Shown here: in pieces, positions 48,002-60,335 of the stretch
Numbering within the stretch: the stretch's first letter is position 1
Layout of the letters: each line of letters opens with the position of its first letter
Origin: Bactrocera neohumeralis
Taxonomy: Eukaryota > Arthropoda > Insecta > Diptera > Tephritidae
DNA: 64,000 bases
NCBI RefSeq assembly: GCF_024586455.1
Contig: NC_065921.1
Coordinates: 25,734,635 to 25,798,634, forward strand
Direction: 5' to 3'
Translations under genes and position numbers: made by a program
Notes under the pieces: generated by a model
The model's database searches: none
Told to the model about the DNA's origin: nothing
What the model saw: only the letters and a program-made list of their open reading frames with translations

Positions 48002-49006
48002 TTGGATAGTCGAAAAAGTCTTTTCGTATTTTGTCAATAGATGTCTTTGCAGTCGTATGTCTCCAGTGCTACCAATCACATTGTGACCATACCATAGTGT
48101 TGGAAAGGTGAGATTTTAAGCTTAATTTAACCAAAAAAAAATTAAATTCGGGGAAGTTGAAAAAAAGTTACAGCTGTTCAAAAATTAGTGGAAATAATGT
48201 AGAATGCCGCACAAGCCACCATCGAAATGTGTGGAGTTTAAGGAGACGATGCTGTATCAGTTCGTGTAGCATAACAATGGTTCGCTCGCTTTCATTGTGG
48301 AAATTTCGATGTGAAAGAAGCCCCTTGCTCTGGTTGACCTATCCTCGAAAAAGTCGATAAAGTTATGGAAAAGATTAACCAAGACCGCGATATAAGCAGC
48401 CATGACATCGCTAAAGAACTTAACATTCATCATCAAACGGATTTAAACCATTTAGAAAAGACTGGCTACAAAAAGAAACTCGATGTTTGGGTACCACATG
48501 AGTTGTCTGTGTAAAATTTAATGGACTGAATTAACATCTGCGATTCTTTGCTGAAACGAAATGAAATCGAACTATTTCTGTAGCGAATGGTAACAAGAGA
48601 CGAAAAGTGGATCAAATACGATAATAATGTGCGGAAATGATCAACAAATGGCCGCACAGCCAGGATTGACGCCTCGAAAGATTATGCTGAGTGTTTGGTG
48701 GGATTCGAAAGGAATCATCCACTATCTGCTGCTCTAGCCTGGTCGAACGATTGATTCTACATTATACTGTCAACAACTGATATTGAAGCAAGCAATCGAA
48801 AAAAAACGGCCAGACTGATCAACAAAAAGGTCTTCGTCTTCCATCAGGACAACGCTAGACCACACACATCTTTGATGACTCGGCAAAAACTGGGAGAGCT
48901 TGGCTGGGAAGTATTGATGCATCCACCATATAGCCCTGACTCCAAGAGAAGTCTGTGAAAATTACTTGTTGCAGTTTTTTACGAAAAGACTTTTTCGACT
49001 ATCCAA
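48002..49006 (+). mobile_element. Mariner element, 1005 bp, inserted in the RT relic
   Basis: It is bounded by TA at 48000-48001 and 49007-49008. The termini TTGGATAGTCGAAAAAGTCT and its exact complement give perfect inverted repeats of about 28 bp (through CTTTTCGTA). Size is about 250 bp short of a full mariner because of a deletion near the 3' end. Removing it with one TA restores the host frame: KPN followed by ILGVTF. Confidence 0.93.
48189..48960 (+). pseudogene. Mariner transposase, frameshifted, 3' catalytic block deleted
   Basis: MPHKPPSKCVEFKETMLYQF marks the N-terminus near 48210. VTRDEKWIKYDNNVRK (about 48590) holds the first catalytic Asp. TPRKIMLSVWWDSKGIIHYLLL and PGRTIDSTLYCQQL follow. 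VFHQDNARPHTSLMTRQKLGEL has the second Asp, and WEVLMHPPYSPD runs into a deletion that removes the third Asp (usually APSDYHLF). The frame resumes only for the last codons (REVCENYLLQFF). Multiple shifts and stops make it inactive. The motif style fits the mauritiana/vertumnana-like mariners, but the subfamily is uncertain. Confidence 0.82.
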
Positions 49007-49008
49007 TA

Positions 49009-50095
49009 TTTTAGGTGTCACATTCTGTCAAGTATTTTTTGGTTTTTTTTGTTTTTTTTGGAAAATAATTGCATCTAGTTTCTGCCTATTGTTGTTATTA
49101 TTATTGTGGTTATTAAGCATTTTGATTGTTTTTATTTATTTAATTTCCTTACTCACGAGACATAACGATTTTCTAAGCATTCTACACACAAACACACGCA
49201 CACAGATGTATGAAACGCATAAGTATTAGCATGCCGCTTGCATAGTATTTAAGCCATTTTTTCTACTTCTCGCGATCGGCGCTAACGCGCTCATTGAAAT
49301 ATTTCGGTAATAACTTAAAAGGCTGTCGTACAAATCTCCTTTTGAGAAGTTGTTCGGCTGGAAATTGTGGTTTCTATGCGGTGCGTCGCTGCTGTCACTT
49401 CAATATTGCAGCACTGGCATGCTGTGTTTGTTAGTGTTGTTGCTGTTGCTGTTAGTTTTATTCTTGTTTGTTTTTATTAGTGCTCAGTGTTTCGTTTGCC
49501 ATTCGTACAATGCGATATTCAAACATTTCTATGATTTCAATTTTTGTTTTATTTATTTATTTTTTTAATTTTTACTCTACCTATTGTTGTTTTTCTAATT
49601 TTTTCATTTTTTATATTTTGTTTTTAACAATTCTGCATTCGTAATTGAGTAAATGAATTCGCAAAGACTTAATAAAGTACAAATTAGCTGTTATAATAGC
49701 TGAAAGCGATAAACATTAGTAAAATGCCATTAAAGTGTCATGTGAGTCAAGTGTTAGTCTCTTTATTGTCTGGCACGTGGATGAGGAGAAAAAGAAAGAA
49801 GCAAACAACAAAAAAATTGTATGCATAGAATTATGAATCTGTTTTTTATTGAACTGTTAATGTATGCTCTGTTGTGGATGTTCTCTTATGATGCGCTCTT
49901 TGGCAAGCCAATTGAGGTTAGATACAGATTTTGTTTCAATTGCAGTGAGCTGATATTCAGATAGTGTGCTAATATCTCAGTATTACTTTAAAAACGGTTC
50001 AGATTTTTGTGCGTCAATAATTAAATAACATTGACATTGACTGAGAAACGGAAAGGAAAGAAAAAGTGGGGAAAGTTGTGGCTACAAGTGCTTGA
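49009..50095. other. End of RT relic, then non-coding DNA
   Basis: 49009-49026 encodes the ILGVTF fragment that continues the 47.4-48.0 kb relic. After that the sequence is T-rich, with TTGTTGTTGCTG runs near 49430, and has no supported gene. Confidence 0.5.
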
Positions 50096-50099
50096 AATT

Positions 50100-50790
50100 C
50101 TCCGAGCGTAGCATTTTATGGGAATATATCTACCCCATAAAGTTGAGTTCTCTTTCCTCATCTATGGATCCTGGTCCTTAACGACCTGCTTAAAACACTT
50201 GAAGATCGTGGCTGCCGGGTGATTGCCTATGCAGACGATGCAGCGCTTATGGTCAAAGGAAAGTTCCTGTGTACCGTTTACGAGTTGACACAGGGGTATC
50301 GCAGCGTCGTAACAAATTGAGCAGTCATAAATGGCCATCGCAATCAACCCAAATAAAACCGAGATGAGTTTATTTACTTGAAGAAACAAGATCCCGGGGG
50401 CACCGCTGCCTCATTTGGGAGACATTTGTCTGCAACCGGCGGATACAGTGAAATATCTGACCTCATCCTGGATAGGAAGCTTTCATGGAAACCGAATATC
50501 AAAGAGAGATCAAGATAGACATCGATTGCCTTGTACTGCTTTAGAGGAGTCCCTGACAAAAGGTAGGGTTTCTCACTCAAAGTGGTTCTCTATGACACCA
50601 TATTCAAGCCCATTGTGTTCTGTGGAGTTTGTATATAGTGAAGGGAAGCGGTTGGCAGAGAGGGGCAATGAGCTTCTTTACAGAACGGTCAAAGCTTGAG
50701 AGAAGGTTGGCGGAGGGGTTTACTGCCAGAAGCGCTCTATTAACTCCAGCTTCCGACTTCCTGACCTTAACGTTTTTCTAGTTTTTGCTT
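50100..50790 (+). pseudogene. R1/LOA-type non-LTR reverse transcriptase relic
   Basis: Frames give LLKTLEDRGCRVIAYADDAALMVKG (the YADD catalytic box at about 50230, intact) and LCTVYELTQG. AINPNKTEMSLFT and PADTVKYLTS follow, then ILDRKLSWKPNIKE (in place of the usual LG..LD..L.W) and VVLYDTIFKPIVFCGV. EGKRLAERGNELL near 50660 may be the linker that follows. The N-terminal RT blocks, endonuclease and RNase H are missing and several frameshifts are visible. Confidence 0.78.
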
Positions 50791-51797
50791 TGTTTACAAT
50801 AATATAATATCATAAATAGAAAAACTTTAGATTATATATTTTTTTTTTGTGTAATAAATATACATCAAACTTCGTATTTTCAAACTTTATTGTTTTTAAC
50901 TTTTAGTCGTTTTCAAGATAATCTTCTTCTCATCTTCTGAATTGCAGCAAACTTTTTATATAATTTAAACTAGTTTCAGTCCAAGTTTGACTTCTTAGAA
51001 TTTTAAGCGAAAGACAACAGCCAAAAACGCATAGCAACGACTTTGACAAATTATTCGGATTTGTGACACAACATAAACAGTAACAGTTGGTGAGCGAAAT
51101 ATTTTCTTGATTAATCCCCGATCATTAACCACCAGCTGTGCTATTGGTGCTGACCGTTGGCAGCAACAAGTGATCGGGAGTACAAAGGCATATAAGCGTA
51201 TGTTACATATGTGAATATGTGATCAATGACTTTCATTATGCATAGGTTAAACCATTTAGTGGAGGAATGAGCAATAAATATTGTATAATATTTTTCTTTG
51301 GTTTTAAATAGTTTTGGTCTCTTTCGATGAAGTAGCATATTTGTGACTAGTGAGAGGTTAGCTTTTAGGTCGAGTTTAAAAAGTAATTTAAAAAAAATTA
51401 AAATCTATATATTTTTGGTGGGTCTATTAATAATTGCAATAAATGAACTAATTTATTTCAATTTTTTCACATATTTGATGTATTGGCGCTTCCACATTTG
51501 TAGTAAAATTGTTTAAATTTTTAATCAATTTTGACTTAAATTCATTATATGTGCAGTTTTACTCCGATTTATTCATTTCTCTTTGATTTGCTTGCAGAAA
51601 AGTGAAAGAATAAAACGGAATTTAAATTTTGTTATATATTCCACGGTTATATTCCACGGTTTCATTTTCATACCGTAACATGTCAATGTCAAGATAATGT
51701 AATGTATCAAGTTTGGTTGAATAGGTCCTGAGATATAGAATTTCACCTAAAAAATGGTGGGGCCTCAGCCGTTGTACAATTTTGATACCGATTGCTA
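50791..51797. other. Non-coding DNA, no recognised element
   Basis: A+T-rich. A short tandem repeat of ATATTCCACGGTT lies at 51635-51662. Confidence 0.45.
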
Positions 51798-51801
51798 TTA
51801 A

Positions 51802-52336
51802 GGGGGGAGCTTGCTTTAGAAGCTTCAAAAAATCGATTTTTTTTTTGCTTTAATCTCTTTAAAAATTATCTAAGGATATGTTCCCAAAGTTATAAAACTC
51901 GATATATTGTCGAAGTTAGAGGAGAAATAGTGGCCGAGCATCAGTTATATGAGCGCCTGGACAGAAAGCGAAAGCTTTAACACGCGATTTCTCGGTTTTT
52001 CATTTTTACGATTTTTCTTAATGGGCGGGCAGGATAGAAAAAACTAAACGCCATATGGAAGTTTATTATCTTCGACACTAAATTAATATATCTTCTAGTT
52101 AAACTAAAAAAACTAAGAAAAATCAGGTTTGAACATATTTTAAACAACATAAAGTAAAAAAATTTTGACTCCCAAAGGCAGAATATAAAAGATTTCGTAT
52201 CATAAAAATTTGCGGATGATGTTTAAATGTATAACTATAAGCCCTAGATATTTCGCTTCAATCAATTACTTCTTTTCCTCCCAAAAAAATCCTCAAACAA
52301 ATCAATTTTTTGAAGTCTCTAAATCAGGCTCTCCCC
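51802..52336. mobile_element. TTAA-flanked MITE, 535 bp
   Basis: It is flanked by TTAA at 51798-51801 and 52337-52340. The ends are imperfect inverted repeats of about 38 bp: GGGGGGAGCTTGCTTTAGAA and the complement of GGGGAGAGCCTGATTTAGAG, both continuing through CTTCAAAAAATCGATTT-like sequence. TTAA duplication is the signature of piggyBac-type transposition. There is no coding capacity, so it would be mobilised in trans. Confidence 0.75.
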
Positions 52337-52340
52337 TTAA

Positions 52341-54235
52341 GACACTCCATACCATATAGGATGTGAAATTGTATGCCTCTGAAGAATTTATTTACTGATT
52401 TATCGCACTTTTAATATTTTTTTTACATAACCGTTATAACATGGTTAGTTAACGGGGGTTTTAACCGGTTATATGCATTTTATTTGGCTTAGCTTCTTTC
52501 TGTTTATTGAATTACATAATTATTTAAATTTTCGATTCATTTCTTTATTTATTAATTTATTTTGCTTATAATATATTGCAAATGCTAAAACAGTCCATAC
52601 ACTAGATTTTGTACTAAGTCGGCTTGTTAAGTAGAAAACGAACTATATTTCTTGTATAACTATCCTTATTATTATTAGTATTTTTTTTCTTCTTTTTATT
52701 ATTGCTATTATTATTAATTATTATTATTATTTTTTTTTTTTTTGAATTATTTATATTTTTATTTTATTTAATTGATCCATCACTTTTTGCTTCAGAAGTT
52801 AAGCCTCACTTGATTCTAATGCTTAAATCGCATCTTCTCTTGCAACACACCGCAATTATTAGCAAAGCCTTCGGCATCATCTGCTTTTAATTCGGCTCTA
52901 ATACTCAGCTGCGATCACATATTAATCATACGCACCGTTGAATGTCTAAGAAAACATTCTAAAATTTAACAGCACACAAATGCAGAACACTAAGTCACGT
53001 TCGCCACTTAACTACACACATACACATACACAAATAACAATGTAAATGCAATGATTTGCAACGTCAACACTTTGGAAAAATAAAAGCAAAACATCGCAGG
53101 CCCCAAGTAAGACAGATTTAAAATGAAAAAAATTGTTAAATAAAAAGCAAAACTAAAAGTTGAAATAAAAGCATAGGAAAATAGGAGAAAAAATCGCACA
53201 AAAGAGTCTGCTGACGACTGCGCTGTGGGCCAGTTTTGCAAACACACAAATTCTTAATAATTTTACGCTGAGACTGCTGCTGCTATGGTTGTTGCTGTTG
53301 TTGGAAGCTCGCTGCGCATGCGAATTGCCAAATGGAAAATTGCAAATGCAATCGCAACCGGCGCAGCCAAAGCAGCCAAATGCAAATGTAATTCAATGCT
53401 AGACGCTGAATTTGAGTATCAAAGCGCTGGCACCGGCCATTCAGTCAGCCACTCAGATACTCAGCCAGTCAACCAGCTAGCTAGCCGAAAGCCACTAGAC
53501 TAAGCGACAAATAGACAACAGCGAGTGCATAGCCACAGCAGCAAAGCAAACCAGCTAAGGCGGCATAAAGCCGTTTGGCATAAAAGCTACGAAATGAAAA
53601 CATAATTAATTTCAAAAAAGTACAGAATAATATTTAGTTAAGTCCACCAAAAAATGGAAAAATATAATATCAACTATAAACAAAATAATAATAATAAATA
53701 AGAAATAGAGTTTTTGGTTAGCGGCGGCTATCAATTTCATTTGATTTTTGTGTTTCTGCGTCGCGGCATTTGAGACTTTCGGTTATGGTCGGTTGCGCGA
53801 CTGCGTTGAGTGGCAGACTTAGACTTGGACTTAGACGTCTTTGCTATGATTTAGTTTAGTCTAATTGCGCGATTTTCTGTTGTGGCATGAGTTTTTTACG
53901 AGTTTTTGGCGTTTCTTCAACAGCACTGTAGTCATTTGTTGGCGCGCAGTGTTGGTGTATATACTTGTAATATATGTAGTATATGTTGGCATATATTTAT
54001 TTGTGTGCATAAGTATTTACTGCTTATTTACATGTTTACAGAGCGACATAATCTATTTATGCCACACTTTTTGCCACAAACTGACACACACACGCACTCA
54101 TACATAAATATGCGGTCTTATGCACCCACAGACTTGGCGAACGCTTGCGCTCCTGCGCATATTTATGCTGCAAACTGTATATATACAATATTTTCCGAAT
54201 ACCGGTTTTTCATTATGTGCCACAGCAGCACTTGC
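52341..54235. other. Non-coding DNA with G+C-balanced island
   Basis: 53260-53570 and 53720-53860 are G+C-richer and CAG/GCA-rich (for example GCAAATGCAATCGCAACCGG), like fly UTR or enhancer DNA. Outside these parts it is A+T-rich, with (TTA)n around 52665-52735. No exon is supported. Confidence 0.4.
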
Positions 54236-54239
54236 AGTT

Positions 54240-56520
54240 TTTTTTTGTACAAGAAAAATAGTTTTTTTTGTAATTTTTCATTTGTTTTTAAACGGTTTTT
54301 TTATACTAACTCAATTGGAAATTGTTATGAATTAAGTTTCAAGTTATTCCAAATAAAAAAACAATTATTAATAATTGAATTTTTTAATTACAATTTAAAA
54401 AGTTTAATTTAATAAAAAAAATAATTGTAATTAAAAATTAATACAACTAATATAATAAATTAAAATTAAAAATAATTAAATTTTGTTGTTAATTGTTAAA
54501 TTAGTTTCTAATTCAAAAAAATTAATTTAATAAGAACAATTGGTTTTAATTCAAAATTAATATTATTAGTTTTTTTAATTTTTGTTATTGAATTCAAATT
54601 TTTTAATTATAAATTAATATAAAAAATAATAACAAATTAAAGTATTTTTAATTTTTATTTGTTAATATATTTTATTTTTATTAATTTTCAAAATATTTTT
54701 TTATTAATTATTAAATTAATTTATAATAAAAAAAATTAATTTTTATTATCATAATTTTTTTATTAAATTAAATTTTGTCAGAAAAAATAACTTTAATTAA
54801 AAAATAATGCAACAAAAATTAAAATTTTTGTATTAATTTAAAAATGTTTGGTTATTAATTAATTTTTAATTTAAATTAATTTTAACATTCACACTCCAAC
54901 ACTATTAAGAAAACTATAAAATTTAATTTTATAAAAAAATAACTTTAATTAAAAGTTAATAAAAAAATTGAATTAAAATTTTTTAATTATATAATTAATT
55001 TCATAATTAATAAATAAAAATTAAAAATAAATAGTTTAATTTTTTTTTTATAAAAAATTATTAAAAAAAAATAATTCAATTTTTTATTTTAAACTTTTTT
55101 AATTTTTATTTATTAAATTACTTTTATTAATTTTTGATTAAAATTAATTTTTTTTCGTTAATTGTTAAGTTAATTTACAATTAAAAAACTAATTTGTATT
55201 AATTTTTATTTTTATTAATTTTAATTAATTTTTAATGTTATCATATTTTTGGTTAAATTTTTTAGTTATAAATTGAAATAAAATTTTTATAATTTTTTAT
55301 CTATTAAATAATTTTTATAAATTTTTATTCAAAATATTTTTTTTAATTATTAAAATTATTTATAATTAAAAAACTAATTTGTAAAAAATTATTTATTTTT
55401 ATAAATTTTTAATTTGAACTAATTTTTCTATTTATATATTATTTAAATATTTATGCACACTCCAACTTTATTAAGAAAAATGTTTTTCTAACATCCTTCG
55501 CTTGTTATTAAACTTTTACGTACTTTTTTAATCCAAAAAATATTATTAATTAATTATTTCGAATTATACAAAATTTGGTCTTCACTTTAAATTAAGAAAT
55601 ATTAGTAATTTAATTTTTTAATAACATTAAAGTATTTATTATTTTTAATTTAATATTTTTATTATTTTTCATTAAATTTAAATTTATAAAAAATTAATTA
55701 AATTTAAATTTATAAAAAAAATACTTATTTTATAAAAAACAAAAAAAAATATTTTTTTTATGTACACCGCAACTTTATTAATTATAAATATTTTTTTTAA
55801 CATCCCTCCTTTTATTAAGTTTCTTTTTTATAAAACTAATATAAATTAACTATAATTAAATTTCTAATTATTATAAAATTTGGTTTTCAATTAAAAACAT
55901 ATACATATTTATGTTAACTTATATTAGTTTAGTTTTTTAATTAAAATCTATTTTTTTATTAAATTTAATTTAATTTTATTTGTGAAACTTTTTGTAATTA
56001 TATTTAATTTTGTTTATGAACACTCGATTTTGATTAATAAATATAATTTTCTAAAATGTTTTGTATTATTAATTTTTTAAGTAGTTCATTAAATTCAAAA
56101 ATTCTTCTTAATTAACTTTTGCTTGCACATTGGAAAAAAGAAATTTTTTTTTGTAATACTTTTATTCTAAATATTTATATTTTTAATTATTATTTTTTTT
56201 AACACCGCTTTTTTAACAAAAAATATTTGTAGCACCTTTAATTTATTTTTTTATATATATTTTTATTTCAAAAATTTTTAAAACATGCGTTTTGAGAACT
56301 TATATCTTTCTTTGAATATTTTTCAAAATTTTTCGATTTTTTCCACATGTCTTGAAATAATTTTTTTATATAAATTTTAAATTTAAAAATCCGCAATGCA
56401 TTTTTTTTTATAAATTACAAATTTCGAATATAATTATATATCTTTTTCAAACATTTTCGCTTTTTCCACATATCTTGTTTACATTTCACAAATTTACAGC
56501 GATTTTTGGATTTTAGCATT
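54240..56520. repeat. A+T desert of about 2.3 kb
   Basis: The sequence is almost entirely TTAATT, TTTAAT and AAATTA words. Sparse G+C words recur: CACACTCCAACTTTATTAAG or variants at about 54890, 55455, 55763, 56013 and 56200, often followed within 40 bp by TAACATCC. No gene is present. It may be an old satellite or decayed repeats. Confidence 0.7.
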
Positions 56521-57470
56521 TTGTTTTGGTTCAACACATTCATTTTCATTGCGGCCACTCAAAACTAGTAGCCGCGGTTGCAATCACTTTGAACGCCGCA
56601 GTTAAAAAATGAAACATAGTTATATGGAAAAAACCAGCAACAAAGATCATCAAGCTGTATGATCGAATCGTCGATAACCTCGGCGCGTTATTGAGCAACG
56701 TCCAAAAGTCGCAGCGGCTGCTTTACGGCCAAACAGTCGCTTAATCGTCGCTGACTATTTACTATGTTTATAATTATTGCCACCTTTGGCTATTTTCGTA
56801 TATTATTGTCTTTTATCTAAAATTTGCTGGATATTTTGTTTACGCATATATTTATCGCAGCTATTTTTAGCCAACACGCACTGTTAACTGTAGCAAATAA
56901 CATTTCAATTTCAAATTGCTTTCAAAAATTTGTATAAATTTGGCTTTTGCCCATATTATATAGATATATACACATATATATAAAAATTTAATGCAATTTT
57001 GAACTTCACACACCAATTTTCACAATTTGTAGTTGCACCAAATTATTTAAACCGCGTTTAGCCGCGTCTTCAACCGAACGCTTTAGTGGTCGATACAATT
57101 CTGTTAACAACAGCGCCAAGCGTAGCTGTTGTTAGTCGTTGTGTGAGGCGAGCGTAAAGCCACCAAAGCACCGCAGCAACTGTCTGGCAGCAGTCCAGCC
57201 TGGGTGTCTGCGGCTGTGGTGTGTTTGGTAAGCGTGCAGTGACAGGCAGCCGAGGTGGTAGGTGCGCGCATGCGCCAACGTTTATGCGTAGCTGATGCAA
57301 GAAAGACAGCCGAGTTGCGAATTGAGATTTTTGCGTTTGTTTGCTTTTGCGCTTTTGCTTTTGCATTGTTTGGTTGGAAGTATACATTTTTATTTTACTG
57401 ACTATTGTATTTTTTAGAATCAATTATATGAATATTCAATTTTAAATGGGTACTACTGTTGTAGCTGTTT
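56521..57470. promoter_or_regulatory. G+C-balanced island between A+T deserts
   Basis: 56530-57330 contrasts sharply with both sides: CpG-containing words (CCGCGGTTGC, CCTCGGCGCG, GTCGCAGCGG, GCGCGCATGCGCC) and many G/C-rich trinucleotides. Open frames exist on both strands but start in low-quality context and have no domain. A promoter, untranslated first exon or enhancer is the best guess; nothing proves it. Confidence 0.3.
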
Positions 57471-57479
57471 TATTTTCAT

Positions 57480-57745
57480 CCTAAATTAGGGTAAATTTCA
57501 AGCTTAGAAGTTTTAGGTTACAGTACTTTAATTTGGCTTTAACTTTTTGGTAGCCTTTGATCTGAAATTTTGCTTACGTCCTTTCCTTCCCAAAAATATT
57601 TTCATTTTTTGGAACCACCAATGTGGACGATTATAGCTGTGATACAAACTGAGCGATGAAAAATAAGTTCTTTAAGTAACATTTTATAATTGTGAAGAGT
57701 ATGATAGCTTCGGTGCAGGTGAAGTTAACGTTATTTTTATATTAT
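57480..57745 (+). repeat. Tail of the dispersed repeat seen at 27 kb (likely)
   Basis: TATAGCTGTGATACAAACTG near 57631 matches the AGCTGCCATACAAACT module at 27.3 kb. The tail carries CTTCGGTGCAGGTGAAG (57708-57724), a damaged hairpin, followed by TTAACGTT. Only one unit is recognisable. Confidence 0.45.
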
Positions 57746-59110
57746 TTTATATTATATATATTTTTTGGCATTGAATAAGAATTGTTTATGATTTAAAATT
57801 TATAACTTAGCCCAAATTATTTAAATTTTTATTATTGTTCAGTAGTTCTGATTAATTGCTTAATATTTAAGAATATTTAGTTACTAATTAATTAGTTTTA
57901 ATTACTATTAATTAGTAATTAAAAAAAATTAATATATATTTTTTTTAATTTTTTTCGAATTAATTTTATTCTTAATTTGCATATTTTTCTTGCCTTGCTT
58001 AATTTTTTTTTATTTTAACTAAGTTATTTTCGATAACTAATTCATTATTAGTAAATTATTTGCTTATGACTTTAAATTTATAACTTAGCTAAAATTATAT
58101 AAATTTTTTTATCGTAATTTAGTAATTCTATTTTCTTGCATAAGAATATAAAGAATATTTAATTACTAATTAATTAATTATAATTACTGTTAATTAATAA
58201 TTTTAAAAAATTAATTAAATTAATTAATTTTAATTACTATTTAATTATTAATTTAAAAAAAAAATTTGTATATGTAAGTTATAGTTTTTTTCTTTATTTA
58301 ATTATTTAATATGGTTAGTTATTTATTTGAAATTTTAAATTCCACTAACCTAAATTTTTTCTAATGAAACAGTAATTTTAATTACTATTGATTACTAATT
58401 TAAAAAATTAATTAAATATTAATTTTAAAATTAATATTAATTAATTAAAATTAATATTTAATTACTAATTTTAAAAATTGTTTAAATCGATTTTTTAATA
58501 TTAAATTTATAAAATTTGTTTTATTTAATTATTTAGTTAGTTTAATTATTTGAAATTTTAAATTTAATTAAGTTAAATTTGTTTCTAGTGAAACAAAATT
58601 AGAATTTTATTATTTTTAAATTTTATAAATTTTTCTTATAGCATAATTTTTTTAAATTTAATTTATTTAGTAATTTCCCTTTACTTAATAATAATTGGTT
58701 TTATTTAATAATTTTTTGTACTTTGTTTTACTTAATTTTGTTTATATTTATCCTTTTATTTTTGGTGTTTTATGTCGTTGATGTGACAGCCCTTATGATG
58801 CAGAAGGCATTTTCAACCCCCTCATCCACGAAAACAAAATTTTTATATTATTTTATTCATAATTTTTTTTTTATGCAAAGTTTGAATAAAATGTATTATT
58901 TATTTTTTTATTTTTATTTTTCATATTTACTTTTTTAATTTAATAATATGGAAGCACTTTCCACACCCTCATCCACAAAAGCAAAAAGCACTTTTTAAAT
59001 TATTTTATGAAAATTTTAAAGAAAATGTATTATTTATTTTTTTATTTTTATTTTACATATTTACTTTTTTAATTTAATTTTATGTATCTTTTCTTTAAAT
59101 TTAAATATGT
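57746..59110. repeat. A+T desert with TTAATTA words
   Basis: It has the same texture as 54.2-56.5 kb, with TTAATTACTAATTAATT modules repeated at 57880-58480. It contains the tandem duplication listed separately. Confidence 0.65.
58796..59082 (+). repeat. Tandem duplication of about 145 bp
   Basis: CCCTCATCCACGAAAAC (58819) recurs as CCCTCATCCACAAAAGC (58966), and ATGTATTATTTATTTTTTTA (58891) recurs at 59025. Both copies run into TTTACTTTTTTAATTTAAT. Copies differ by about 13 bp of indels. Confidence 0.85.
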
Positions 59111-60335
59111 AAAAACATATTTTGTTTCATCTAAAAACGTAAATTCCTTTGAGCTCACAAAGAAATAGTTTCTTTTTTAAAAATATTCTTTTTGTTTTGG
59201 TGAATTGTAAAGCACAGCATCCGAACTGCCCACAATTCACCACGATGCATGGCCAACAGCAGCAGAAATACTCGCCAACAGTTAATTGCAGCCATTGAGT
59301 GCCAAAGTCAATCAAATGAAAATGAAACTATAAATGACCCAAAACAAAAGACATTCACTTTCAATTCGTGAACACTCAAATGAAAACAAAGTTTCACTCA
59401 ATATTTGTACTCAGTCAGCACGCTCTATAACTCATTTAATTATATGCTCAGCTTCAGCGCTGAGCAGTTCGAGTCAATTGCTTATGCTTTTGTAAAAAGT
59501 GAGAGCATAATGCAACTTACTTCTCTATTTTGGTGACGAAAGCAAAAAAATGCTTTACTTTTTCTTTTTGTTTGTTGTTTTATTCATTTATTACATTTTT
59601 GTTTTGATATTTGCACTCAGTTAGTGAGTTGGTAGGCGTGTTGCTTTATTTGCGGCGAATTCGTCGTAATCTTTTTGTGTGTTTGATGTGGTTTAACTGG
59701 TTGCTTTTTTAACTTATTTCCTTTTTACTATAAAGTTTTTGCGGCGAATTGCAAGACAACTTATGAATGAATGCTTAGTGTTTTAGCTTTGTTGTTGTTT
59801 TCTAATTGGAAACCTGTTTATCTCTTGTATAATACTCGTATTAATACTATATTTTTATTGAGTTACTAATAAAGTAATTATAATCTTATTATAATTTCAG
59901 TTTCTCACAAAGGTTTTCTGGTAGAAAGTTGAAAGCTTTTATTTCTGTGAGGAAAATTAATTAAATTATATGTTGTGTTTTTAAAGAAACTAATTCTCAG
60001 CGCTAAATTAAGTTTGTTCTCGAATGTAAATTTTAGAATAGCATCCCCCGATTTCGGTGTTAAGATGGGTATGTTCGGAGAGGAGGTCCTCCAGATTAAA
60101 AAATATGTACATATATACTATACATATCCATAGTTGCCGCTGGCTTATAGTTTTTGAGATATTTACATTTAAAGTTCAAAAAGTCAGCCGTACATACCCA
60201 ATTTGACACCGAAATTAAGGAATGCTTTTCTAAATCCCAGCCATTCTCGGTTTGAGGAACGAAAATTTCAACAGATTCATTGTCTCACTACGTATTAAAT
60301 ATAAGGGCGTCGTGATAGCATAGTCTTTCTTCGTG
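59111..60335. other. Non-coding DNA
   Basis: 59140-59800 has moderate composition with TCACTCAAA and CAGCAGCAG words and may be unique host DNA. Nothing recognisable is encoded. 60030-60230 contains an imperfect inverted pair (TTTCGGTGTTAAGATGGGTATG at the left, complement of CATACCCAATTTGACACCGAAA at the right; only parts quoted), suggesting a small foldback repeat. Confidence 0.4.

Noticed and set aside
49419..49568. Leu-rich ORF that looks like a signal peptide followed by CFVCHSYN, reminiscent of Ly6-type proteins
   Set aside because: The Leu run is the translation of TTG/CTG repeats, only two Cys follow, and there is no proper donor or downstream exon.
57070..57423. 117-codon minus-strand frame
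   Set aside because: Basic, low-information peptide in a G+C island; it does not begin with a supported start and has no motif.
54240..59110. Possible mitochondrial control-region insertion because of extreme A+T content
   Set aside because: No mitochondrial tRNA, rRNA or protein sequence is adjacent and the word pattern is TTAATTA rather than known control-region blocks.
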